Source: DATFNI01 sp963787205 (GTDB taxonomy: Bacteria; Bacteroidota; Rhodothermia; Balneolales; DATFMH01). From it: a stretch of DNA of 64,000 bases. Shown one piece after another: positions 26,583-35,865 of the stretch; the first letter of the stretch is position 1; each line of letters starts with the position of its first letter. The stretch is taken from the NCBI GenBank assembly GCA_963787205.1, contig CAWBCD010000003.1:124001-188000 (forward strand). The letters are read 5' to 3'. The position numbers were made by a program, and so were the translations under genes. The notes under the pieces are model-generated. The model searched no databases. It was not told where the DNA came from and saw only the letters and a program-made list of their open reading frames with translations.

Positions 26583-27452
26583 TCAAAAAATCCAGGTATA
26601 ACCGAATGCTATAGCTACAGCGATATGTATGATTAGTATGATAAACATGACCATGGCTAACGGAACGTGCATGACATGCCAGTAGGTAAACATCTTTTGA
26701 AATGGTTGCAGAAGTGCTATTTGCTGCGAATTTCGCTGTAGGTTACGTACGACTTTACCACCAACGTTTGTCTGTTCGTCGGTAAGGTTAAATTTATTTG
26801 CAATGTGTTCCCACTTGTGGTTTCTCCGGAAACGCAGCATATCCTGAGAAAAAGCCCATGTCAGCGCTTCAGATGGCCGCAGAAGTCGGGGTACCTCCAT
26901 TTGAATATTCATGGTTTGCAAAATCGCTTCATGTTCCGGCACAACCCTGGAAAATGTATCAACCATATGTCTCCGTTGCTCATGTAACTGGTGGACATTA
27001 AGAAAATGACCATCCGGTGTCTTAGGGATTCGCACATACACATATCTTCCGAATACACCGCTGGCCACAACAATGATCATACTCCAAAAGGCTATCGCAA
27101 TAATACCTGTCAGCCGAAACGATGTATGCAAAACAACAAGAAACGGACCAAGAGAGCATAAAAAAATATGAAAACTTAACCAGTTACGAAGTTTCCCGGC
27201 CTTACCTAAACGATGGAATCGTTTTCTGATACTGTAAGTGGTGACACCTACAATGATCATCAGGCTTCCAAGAACACCGAGTCCCTGACCGATCAACCCA
27301 GATGATTTATAAAGATCATAACCTGGCTGATGGATCCTCAGAGCATCAGGTGTCATGTAGAAGTGCCACCCTGATATCAGGGGTGGTAAAGCAATCGCTA
27401 ACCAAATCAGTAAATAAAGCGACGATTTAACGTGCCGCGCCCGTGCCTGCAT
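26583..27452 (-). CDS. Di-heme membrane cytochrome b, likely quinone-linked
   Basis: 289 residues with about five membrane helices (near 13-30, 53-72, 92-111, 115-136 and 258-285) and a soluble loop of about 120 residues between the fourth and last. Two helices each carry a histidine pair 14 residues apart: FHIFLCSLGPFLVVLHTSF and MHVPLAMVMFIILIIH. This is the spacing used to hold two b hemes stacked across a membrane, as in cytochrome b561 or ferric-reductase-like proteins. As first gene of the operon it is the likely link between the quinone pool and the multiheme cytochromes. No known subfamily assigned. Confidence 0.8.
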   Translation of the reverse strand: MQARARHVKSSLYLLIWLAIALPPLISGWHFYMTPDALRIHQPGYDLYKSSGLIGQGLGVLGSLMIIVGVTTYSIRKRFHRLGKAGKLRNWLSFHIFLCSLGPFLVVLHTSFRLTGIIAIAFWSMIIVVASGVFGRYVYVRIPKTPDGHFLNVHQLHEQRRHMVDTFSRVVPEHEAILQTMNIQMEVPRLLRPSEALTWAFSQDMLRFRRNHKWEHIANKFNLTDEQTNVGGKVVRNLQRNSQQIALLQPFQKMFTYWHVMHVPLAMVMFIILIIHIAVAIAFGYTWIF

Positions 27453-27837
27453 CTATGTAAAATTTGGATGTAAGAACCGTAATGAAATGGTAGCGATGTA
27501 TGGGGGTCTCTTTGATTAGATTCAACTGATTATGCTCCAAAAAGATCTGTAAAATCTATCAATTAAAAAATATTCACCCGTAATTTAGAGTTAATCTTTA
27601 TACAAACAATTGAGAGGATATAAGTTGTAAATACATGGGATGAATGGGATTTATGAAGGGCGAAATTTCCCCTTAATGCTTTGATGTATATATTTTTAGA
27701 TATTTATAAACTCTTTCCAGTTAATTAGCCTTATGGGTGATTGAAAATTAATTGTCATATAAATTCTTTGATAATAGTAACAAGATCAGTTTATAACGAA
27801 CACAAAATGTAACCTTCGCCACGCGCTTGCTTAAGGC
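27453..27837. other. AT-rich promoter region of the cytochrome operon
   Basis: No gene seen. The stretch is AT-rich and must hold the promoter for the leftward cytochrome b operon. I could not place a convincing promoter or operator. Confidence 0.45.
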
Positions 27838-28658
27838 ATGGGGTGCCTTGGCAACCAGGAAATATCAGTCGGAATTATCAGACAATTTTTCCAAAGTGAG
27901 TTCATTCTGGTTTTTCTTAACAGTATTGTATTGGGGACCCTTCTCGGAATAGCGTGGATATACCAGGTTAACGGGCGGAATATTGTGATGAGGCCCCTGA
28001 TCATGAACATAGTGTCTGCTTTTCCCGATGAATCGGGATGTGGTTTCCAGAGAATCCCGACTGTACAACCCCTGTTATGCAGTGGTTGTACTATTTACGG
28101 ATAGTCATTGAAGAAATTAACCAGTTAACACGAGTCCGTGTATCGCATTGAACAGGGGTCTGATGAGATAATGTCCGTTACAAAGACCATTGACGAAATT
28201 TCATTTCAAACTCATCTGCTTTCCCTGAATGCTTCTGTAGAAACGGAAAGAGCACGAGAGGCTGGTTTAGGGTTTTCTGTAGTGGCAGACGAAGTCAGAT
28301 CGCTCTCTCGTAAAGTTTCGAAAGCTGCACAGACGTCAACAGACATTTTGAAGAGAAACAGTGGGAAGTAGAAAACAGCCGTAAGGTAACTGAAGCCGTA
28401 GTGCAGCTGTTTGAATCATTAAACAAGTCTATAAATCATACTGATACGCTGGCTGATGATGTATCTACAGCCTCACAGGAGGAGTACGAATATGTTGGGA
28501 AATATGTGCGGCTTCTGGATAGCATATCTGAGAGAATCAGGCATGATGTTGATAAGTCCCAGCAGTCTGAGAAAGACTCCCGGGACCTCAGCGAAAAATC
28601 GAGCACTCTTCAGGACGTAGCCCGTGGATTCTCACGGCTAATCAAGGGAAAGGAATAG
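27838..28658 (+). pseudogene. Remnant of a methyl-accepting chemotaxis protein
   Basis: Three frames together give a degraded chemoreceptor: an N-terminal membrane helix (FILVFLNSIVLGTLLGIAWIY), lost sequence with stops around 28100-28140, then a recognisable signalling hairpin tip (TIDEISFQTHLLSLNASVET ... GLGFSVVADEVRSLSRKVS) at 28180-28330. A frameshift near 28365 follows, then a C-terminal coiled-coil arm ending FSRLIKGKE. There is no periplasmic sensor domain and the whole is far shorter than a normal receptor. It cannot be translated as one chain. It lies four bases from the convergent amtB stop. Confidence 0.8.
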
Positions 28659-28662
28659 AAAA

Positions 28663-29985
28663 TTACAGTTCCTCCCCGTGTTGACTCAGATCCAGTCCTA
28701 ACAGTTCATCTTCGGCACTGACACGGAGTGGTGTAATAAAATCGGTAATTCGGAGCAGTATGTAGGTTCCGATGATCACAAAAATGGAAACACCGACCAT
28801 GGCGATGATGTGAACGAAGAACAGGTGGGTTTCGCCAAAGATCAGGCCATTGCCCGTTGTGTTAGCCGCGTTAATGGCCTTATGTGCAAAGACACCCGTC
28901 AGGATCATTCCCATCATACCGCCTACTCCGTGGCAGGGGAAAACGTCGAGGGTGTCGTCTATGGAAGTACGTGTACGGAGTTCCACCATCAGGTTGCTGA
29001 CTACCGCACTGACAATACCAATCGTCAGGGAAGCAGGGATAGAGACGTAACCGGCCGCCGGCGTAATGGCAACGAGTCCGACAACAGCACCGATGCAGGT
29101 ACCCATGGCCGAGGGCTTGCGACCCCTGAGAGCATCAAAAATAATCCATGTAAAGGCCGCTGCGGCAGGCGCAATGGTCGTATTTGCTAAAGCTATGACA
29201 GCCAAAGCATCTGCTTTGAAAGCAGAACCGGCATTGAATCCAAACCAACCGAACCAAAGAAGGCCTGTACCCAGAATAACGTAACTGATGCGAGCGGGTT
29301 TGTGATTGGGCTCATGTCGTTTTTTCAGGTACCACGCACTGACCAGCGCAGCCCAGCCTGCACTCATGTGAACAACAGTACCACCGGCGAAGTCAAGCAC
29401 CCCAAGCTGGGCCAGGATGCCCTGTGGATGCCAGGTGGCATGTGCCAGCGGACAATAAATAAAGAGTGAAAATAAACAGATGAACAAGAGATAGCTTGTA
29501 AAACGAATCCGTTCTGCAAAGGCTCCAGTGATCAGAGCAGGGGTTATAATGGCAAATTTCAACTGGAACATGGCAAACAGAAGAAGAGGAATGGTGGGAG
29601 CGGCCGACCAGTGAGGTCCATTCAGCACTCCTTTAAACATGAAGAAGGTTGCCGGATCACCGATGATGCCTCCAATATTTTTACCGAATGCGAGACTAAA
29701 ACCAACTACTACCCACAAGATGGTAATCACGGACATGCTGATGACGCTTTGCAGCATGGTCGAGATCACGTTTTTCTTTTTTACCATCCCTCCGTAAAAC
29801 AAAGCGAGTCCTGGAGTCATAATCAGCACGAGAGCTGTGGATACTAGCATCCAGGCCGTGTCGCCCGAATTTACATTGTCTGGATGGCCACTGACATGTG
29901 GAAATCCGGGGAATATCAGGCTCAACAGCACTACAACCACTAGCAATACGAATGGCAGAATGGCAAGCTTCCTTGTCATTGACAT
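28663..29985 (-). CDS. amtB: Ammonium transporter
   Basis: 440 residues with a cleavable-type N-terminal hydrophobic segment followed by about 11 membrane helices, the usual Amt layout. Family marks include LALFYGGMVKKKN, DFAGGTVVHMSAGWAAL (first pore histidine), GWFGFNAGSAF and FPCHGVGGMMG (second pore histidine). It ends with the cytoplasmic tail GLDLSQHGEE. A glnK/PII gene usually accompanies amtB; none is adjacent. The start could be the first or the third codon (both ATG); the choice does not affect the mature protein. Confidence 0.95.
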   Translation of the reverse strand: MSMTRKLAILPFVLLVVVVLLSLIFPGFPHVSGHPDNVNSGDTAWMLVSTALVLIMTPGLALFYGGMVKKKNVISTMLQSVISMSVITILWVVVGFSLAFGKNIGGIIGDPATFFMFKGVLNGPHWSAAPTIPLLLFAMFQLKFAIITPALITGAFAERIRFTSYLLFICLFSLFIYCPLAHATWHPQGILAQLGVLDFAGGTVVHMSAGWAALVSAWYLKKRHEPNHKPARISYVILGTGLLWFGWFGFNAGSAFKADALAVIALANTTIAPAAAAFTWIIFDALRGRKPSAMGTCIGAVVGLVAITPAAGYVSIPASLTIGIVSAVVSNLMVELRTRTSIDDTLDVFPCHGVGGMMGMILTGVFAHKAINAANTTGNGLIFGETHLFFVHIIAMVGVSIFVIIGTYILLRITDFITPLRVSAEDELLGLDLSQHGEEL

Positions 29986-30585
29986 GGTGTTAAATAATTT
30001 AAGTGTTCGAGGTAAACTGGTCGTTATTTTATAGCAGATTATTTATAAAAACAAATGGTTTTTACTTATAAATGTTTGTAAGAAGCTTAAATCGTATAAA
30101 AATTTTAATTAAAATTGGCCTAAAATAAACCCTGATTTAACAAAAAAGGGCTTTCATGGGTTATGATAATTTTTTTAAAAAAAAATAGGAATTGGTAAAT
30201 AAATAATTAAAGAAACGACCTGATGATAGTGACAAGTGTAGTCAGCGGATTGGTCAGGCTAAATAATTTAGGATTCAGCCTTTCCTGAAACGTTAAATCG
30301 ACCCCCGTCATATACCTGGATTATGTGCGATTTAGAACGAGAGGATTACGTATAATGGATACGAAGGAATGAATTTGGCACCCCCGAAATGTTAATCGAT
30401 ACGGGGTTAGGTATTCCTGGTGGGTTGTAGCGTACCATAAAGGAATCCTTGAAGAAATCTAAATCGCTAATGCTTGAAAAATAACGTACCAACATGAACA
30501 GAATGCCAAGAAATTTGATATTTTAAATTGTTATCGATAACATTATTTCTGAATATTACGGTTTATCAGTTGGTTATCACAACAT
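29986..30585. other. AT-rich gene-free region between amtB and the second ECF sigma
   Basis: No gene found in 600 bases. It lies between divergent genes and must contain both promoters. A near-palindrome CTTATAAATGTTTGTAAG at about 30066-30083, upstream of amtB, could be an operator (weak). The remainder shows no recognisable element. Confidence 0.5.
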
Positions 30586-31197
30586 ATGGAGATGGGTGTC
30601 TGTAAATTAGAGAAACCACTTTCTCATTTGGTAGAAAGCGTCAGGGCCGGTGATGAAGAGGCTTTCGATATTTTGTTTAGGAGCTATTATAGTAATCGGT
30701 GCCGTTTTGGATGGCGGTATGTAAAGTCGAAAGCAGTAGCCGAGGAGTTGGTGCAAGACGTCTTCGCCTACATTTGGGAGAACCGGGGAAACTGGGAGCC
30801 TTTAGGAACCGTTAGAGGGTTTCTTTACAAGTCGGTAAAGCCGGTAAAGCACCGGGCGATTGATTATCTGAAACATCAACTTGTGGTTGATCAATATCAT
30901 GATCTGATGAAATCAGAAATCAACTATGTGACTATTGAGATCAATGAGGAGCAACACGATGCGCATCTTCGGGATGCCATTGCAAAGGCGATAGAGAATT
31001 TACCAGAGCGAGCTAAGATGGTCTTCAAATTGCATCGCTATGATGGGCTCTCATATAAGGAAATTGCTCAGGTGATGGATATTTCTGTGAAAACCGTCGA
31101 AAATCAGATGACCCGGGTTTTCAAACTATTAAGACAGGATTTATCCCATCTGTTTCCCGTCATTTTTGTTTTGTTAGGGAAAATACTACTGCACTAA
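30586..31197 (+). CDS. ECF sigma factor of the SusCD-type locus
   Basis: 203 residues with sigma region 2 (FDILFRSYYSNRCRFGWRYV, AEELVQDVFAYIWENRGNW) and region 4 (LPERAKMVFKLHRYDGLSYK, helix-turn-helix IAQVMDISVKTVENQMTRVF). It belongs to the Bacteroidota FecI-like group that works with FecR and SusC. A direct duplication of nine bases (CGGTAAAGC twice, about 30832-30849) inserts three residues (the KPV in YKSVKPVKHRAIDYL) in the region-2 helix that normally reads YKSV-x-RAIDYL, which may impair it. First gene of a locus in which the next genes are all damaged. Confidence 0.9.
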   Translation: MEMGVCKLEKPLSHLVESVRAGDEEAFDILFRSYYSNRCRFGWRYVKSKAVAEELVQDVFAYIWENRGNWEPLGTVRGFLYKSVKPVKHRAIDYLKHQLVVDQYHDLMKSEINYVTIEINEEQHDAHLRDAIAKAIENLPERAKMVFKLHRYDGLSYKEIAQVMDISVKTVENQMTRVFKLLRQDLSHLFPVIFVLLGKILLH

Positions 31198-31239
31198 AAT
31201 CCGGATAAATATCCTCGGAACAGTTTGGGAGACTAGCCT

Positions 31240-31389
31240 TTGTCTGACCCAAAAGAACCGGCCCTGCATGTATTGGCTGAAGCATCAAAAAGAGAAGAAC
31301 CTGTAAACCTCATTCGCCATATAAAAGAGGCACTGGAAGATCGTGCATCGAAAAAAATAAAAAAAGTTTTAGGGGTAGGCCAAAACTGA
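31240..31389 (+). CDS. Possible 49-residue small protein (TTG start)
   Basis: An open frame with coding-like composition lies between the sigma and fecR genes: it starts at TTG, reads LSDPKEPALHVLAEAS and NLIRHIKEALEDRASKKIKK, and ends with TGA at 31387. It is helical and highly charged. No ATG or GTG start is available and no family is recognised; it could be a remnant of a longer gene. Weakly supported. Confidence 0.3.
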   Translation: MSDPKEPALHVLAEASKREEPVNLIRHIKEALEDRASKKIKKVLGVGQN

Positions 31390-31428
31390 GTCGTAGTAAC
31401 AATAAACATATTTACAACTTCTGAAGAG

Positions 31429-32529
31429 ATGTGGAATCTGATTCAAAGATACATAACAGGTCGGTGTACAGAAGAAGAATTGCGTAGCATCGAAGAATGG
31501 ATGAGCCGTACTCCTTCAAACCGCAGACTTGTCGATGAGTTGCAACAAATCTGGGAATTAGCTCCGGAAGAAGATTTTGAAGTAAATGCGGATATCGCAT
31601 TGGAGCGATTCAAACAGAAAATGAATCAAAAGCAAAAAACAGATTTTGAGGATAATGCTGTAGTAGCGACTCCACTCAGAGTAGATAAACGGCGGCTTGA
31701 TCTTGCTGAAAAAGATCTCAATCGCCTGGAAGCGGAACAGTCCATCTGGAAGAATTTTTTTACGCGTGGCTGCAGCCATATTGATTGCCGTTTCGATTGG
31801 ATGGTATGCCGGTACTCATTTCGCAGGGAAAAAGGATTCGGCCTCACACGCGGAAATTGCGATGCAGCAGGTTACAACCCCGAAAGGGAAAAACGCGGAA
31901 ATAAGTTTTTCAGATGGCAGCAGAATCATTTTGAATTCTGCGAGCACCCTGCGGTTTCCAAAAGAATTCACTGGTCATGAAAGAAAAGTGTATCTCGATG
32001 GAGAAGCCTATTTCATAGTAGCCCATAACACTCAAAATCCTTTTGTTGTCCAGACCAGCGAGGCAGAGATTCGGGATCTGGGGACTAAATTTGATGTCAG
32101 GGCGTGGAGTGAAGACAAAAAAGTAGCGGTCACGGTTCGTGAGGGCGAAGTGGCGGTAAGGCCGAGCCAGGCATCGGCAAAACAAGAAAAAGTGATTCTG
32201 AAAAAAGATCAGTATACCGTGGTCGAATCAGGAACATCCTCGTTGAGTGTCCAAACGGTGGATTATCGTAACTATCTGTTGTGGCTCAAGGGGGGGCTTT
32301 ATTTCGATGATGCCCCATTCTCTGAGGTAATACGACAGGTAGAACGCAGGTTCGACGTCAATTTCGATGTTAAGGACAAAGATCTTTTGAGGGTTCCCTA
32401 CACTGGTAAGTTCATCAAAGCGAATCTGTCAAAAGTGTTGGCTGTGCTTTCTGTTTCCATGGATATAACCATATACAGAAGCAACATGGAACGATCGTAA
32501 TCAGAAAGAGAAGCCATAAGCGTGATTGA
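31429..32529 (+). pseudogene. FecR anti-sigma factor gene with two frameshifts
   Basis: The N-terminal part (MWNLIQRYITGRCTEEELRS, IEEWMSRTPSNRRLVDELQQ) is in one frame up to about 31750. There, in a run of seven T, the frame shifts and continues as the membrane helix FLRVAAAILIAVSIGWYAG and the FecR domain (ISFSDGSRIILNSASTLRFP, YLDGEAYFIVAHNTQNPFVV). The C-terminal STN-contact domain follows (YFDDAPFSEVIRQVERRFDV). Near 32483 a second shift is needed to reach the normal end QHGTIVIRKRS and TGA at 32529. Without the shifts there are two overlapping fragments. It should pair with the sigma at 30586 and the SusC at 32647. Confidence 0.85.
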
Positions 32530-32646
32530 GCATTCCGTATTCAAACATTGAATACTTCAAGAAGGATGCTAAGAAGGTCAAAAAACTTGGAAGCGTTTTT
32601 TGACAATGAAAAAGTACTTGTAATCTATAATCTCAAGGTATGTGTT

Positions 32647-34912
32647 ATGAGAAAATTGATACGTGTCGATTTCTTTTTACCGCTGCACTGTACGGCATTT
32701 TTCCTGATGGCGATACCGGGCTACGGACAACAAGATTTAACTATAGCAGAACAAAACTCACTGATTACGCCTCAAAACAACTCTTTTTATAAGATCAGGC
32801 TGACTCAGCATATTTCAGTTGAGTTCAACAACACCCCGATGGAAATGGCTCTCAGGCAGATCGCAAGGAAAAGCGGCCTTATCCTCAATTACCGAGGGGA
32901 TTATATGACCAGTAAAGTGGTAACCTTTTCCAGTAAAAAAATTACTGTAAGCAACGCACTTGACAGGGTCTTAGAAAATACAGACCTGGAGTACCTGGTC
33001 TCGCGGGATGGTTATATGGTCATTAAAAGAAAAGAGTCGGCGACCAGAAAAACCGAGAAAAAGGTTATCCAATTCAATATTTAAGGGAAAGTCACTGATT
33101 TTTCAACTGGGGAATCACTACCAGGTGTGAATATTATTGTTAAGGGTACTTCCAAAGGAACAGCTACCGATCCAAAAGGTAATTATAGCCTCTCGATACC
33201 TAGTCCGAATGATACCCTGATCTTCTCTTTTATAGGATATGAGACCAGAATCGAACCAGTGAATGGCAGACAAGTTATCAATGTAATGATGCAAAGCAAG
33301 GCCATTCAGGGACAGCAAATGGTTGTAATCGGGTATCAATCTGTAGCCCGAAAAGATCTGACTGGAGCTGTTAGTACCGCAACTATTCAGAATGTCGGTA
33401 AGGTTACATCCGGAGATATTGGCGGCGCATTGCAGGGACTTATTCCTGGTGTCACTGTCAGAAACGGTGGAAAACCGGGGAGTAATTCTGTTATTAATAT
33501 CCGTGGGGTAGGAAGCTTTGGAGACTCTGCTCCCCTCGTCGTAATTGATGGGGTTATTGCATCCGGCAATACAACTTTTAATCCAGATAATGTTGCATCC
33601 GTTCAGGTTCTTAAAGATGCCTCGGCAGCCGCAATTTATGGGGCGCAGGCTGCAAATGGCGTTATTATCATAACAACCAAAAAAGGGCAAGAAGGACCTG
33701 CAAAATTCAGTGTTTCTGCCAAGTATGGAGTTCAGCAGTTGCCTAAGACGTGGAATATGATGAATGCCCAACAATATTTAGCGACTATACAAAAGGAGTA
33801 CAGCAACTCGGGCATTCAATTACCGGTTGGTGTTGCCGCCCAGGTAGCCAAAAACACGATAAATACCAACTGGCAAAATGAAGTATTTCGCAACGGTAAC
33901 GATCAGGATTATAATCTTTCCATGTCGGGTGGCAGTAAAACAAGCGACTACCTGATATCAGGGAGTTATTATCGCAATAAAGGTGTGTTGATTGGAAATA
34001 ATTTTCAGAGAACAAGTCTGCGAGTGAATTCGGACTTAAGCAAGGGAATTGTAACGATCGGTGAACATCTGATGCTTTCAAATTCCATACAAAATAATCC
34101 TGCCGGCGGAGTTAATGCATTTTATTATGTACCTCAAATGCTTCCAATTATTGGTGTGCGAGGTGATCAATACAAATCAATCCCTTCAAACCCGGGGGGT
34201 TGGGGAATGGGAACGACCGAAATCCCTACTTATGCATCAAATTGTGTGGCTAATAATGCACTTGATAAAGAACATTATAACGCTTCGGTAATGCTTGGAA
34301 ATGTAGATGCAACGGCGAAACTCACAGATTGGCTTAATTATAAATTGAATTTAGGAGGGGAAATTACCTTCAGCTATTATAAGGCGGTCAGAGACACTGG
34401 AATATGGCGATATACTAATCAGCCTCTCGCAACTTCGGTATCTGAAACAAGAGCTCTTACAACCAATTATTTAGTTGATAACACACTGAATTTTAATAAA
34501 ACGTTTGGCCTGAATATAATAAACGGAGTTGTTGGTTTCTCCAGGAGGATGGATACTCAGAAGAACACAATTGCAAGTAAAACTTATTTGCAACGTGTGA
34601 ACGGAGATTTATTAACTACTATAGGCTCTGCTACAGGAACACCAACAGTTGGAGGCAATACTCTTGTAGATTATACCACACAAAGTTATTTGGGACGGAT
34701 AAATTATACCTACGATAACAAATATCTGTTAACCTTCACCGGTCGAATCGATCAGGATTCGAGATTCGCGCCCGCTTACAGAACCGGTTATTTCCCATCG
34801 GTTGCCGCCGCATGGAGAATTAACCGGGAGAAATTCTTCAAGGTTAGCTGGATTAACGACCTTAAACTGCGGGCATCATATGGCAGACTTGGTTTTAGCA
34901 ATGTCAAAAAAT
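32647..34912 (+). pseudogene. SusC-like TonB receptor, interrupted by a stop codon and truncated
   Basis: From the ATG at 32647 (signal MRKLIRVDFFLP..., cut near GYGQ) there is an STN domain (about 32780-33030) and then an in-frame TAA at 33082-33084, where the family reads FNI-x-GKVTD. The same frame continues with the carboxypeptidase-regulatory-like domain (GESLPGVNIIVKGTSKGT), plug (LVVIDGVIASGNTTFNPDNV, LKDASAAAIYGAQAANGVII) and about half of the barrel. It breaks at about 34905 after LRASYGRLGFSNV, where SusD sequence begins. About 250-300 barrel residues are missing. With the stop codon and the deletion the gene is dead or makes only an STN fragment. Confidence 0.9.
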
Positions 34913-35761
34913 CTCTATCATTTAGTAAGTAACTACAGGGATAATTTCGTCGAAACTCATGAAAATAATGCGGAATCCGTATTTGAGATACAGTACGCAG
35001 TAAATCCTAATGACACGCACGATGACGATATCGCCCCGAATAACGGGGACCTCAATTACGGTACCTCAATTCCACCTTTTTTCGCTCCTCGTCCCATTGG
35101 TTTTACAGATGGTCAGGCAAGACGCTGGGTAGTTTGGCAGTTTTTAAAGGAAAAAACTGTGAACGGTCTCCGGGATCCACGTTTGGCCGCATCATTTTTG
35201 TATGACTCAACAAATGTACATGGCCCTGATTCAACAATGGTATATGGTAGAACATGGACTTCTTTAGGGTATTCGAATGATCCGACAGTGGTACCCAACA
35301 ACAATCAGGTTTGCTTCCGAAAGTTTCTTGATGATGCCACGATGAATGGCGAAGTATTTCATTCCGGCAACAACTGGAGATATATACGTTATGCCGATGT
35401 TTTGCTTCTGTATGCGGAAGCTCTGAACGATATGAACCAAACAACGGAAGCGTATCAGTATGTAGACCAGGTTAGAGAAAGAGCCGGACTTGCGCCCTTA
35501 TCTCAGGTAAAACCGGGAATGAATCAGCAGCAATTTTTCGACCAGCTTAATCATGAACGTATAACGGAACTAGCCGGGGAAGGCCATCGCTGGGATGATC
35601 TTGAAAGATGGGGTTATTTGACTAACCAATCAAAGATTGACGAGCTTGCCAAGGACGATCCTGATTTTAAAAGTTTCGTAGTAGGAAGAGATGAGTTTTT
35701 GCCGATTCCTCAAACCGACAGAGATTTAAATCCCAATATCACACAAAATCCCGGATATTAG
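34907..35761 (+). pseudogene. SusD/RagB C-terminal half, fused to SusC by deletion
   Basis: The frame carries the second half of a SusD-like starch-binding lipoprotein: YHLVSNYRDNFVETHENNAE, SVFEIQY, NNWRYIRYADVLLLYAEALN, the TPR-like VDQVRERAGL, NHERITELAGEGHRWDDLER and the family end FLPIPQTDRDLNPNITQNPG. The lipoprotein signal and the N-terminal half are absent; the sequence directly upstream is the SusC barrel in another frame. The join, in an A-rich stretch (34903-34912), looks like a deletion of roughly 1.5-2 kb that removed the end of susC and the start of susD. A translation start inside SusC sequence would not be exported. Confidence 0.88.
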
Positions 35762-35865
35762 ACTGTAAATTCGGGAAATAAGAGATTTATTTGTCTTGTC
35801 GTAACTTTCCAATAACCATAGAGTAATAGGATAAAATGATATTATCCTGCTACTTTTCCCATTTT

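Noticed and set aside
31745..31760. Programmed frameshift in fecR at the T7 run
   Set aside because: A second shift is needed near the gene's end and the neighbouring genes are also broken, so decay or homopolymer error fits better.
33082..33084. Selenocysteine or recoded stop in SusC
   Set aside because: The codon is TAA, not TGA or TAG, and the gene is further truncated downstream, so mutation is the simpler reading.
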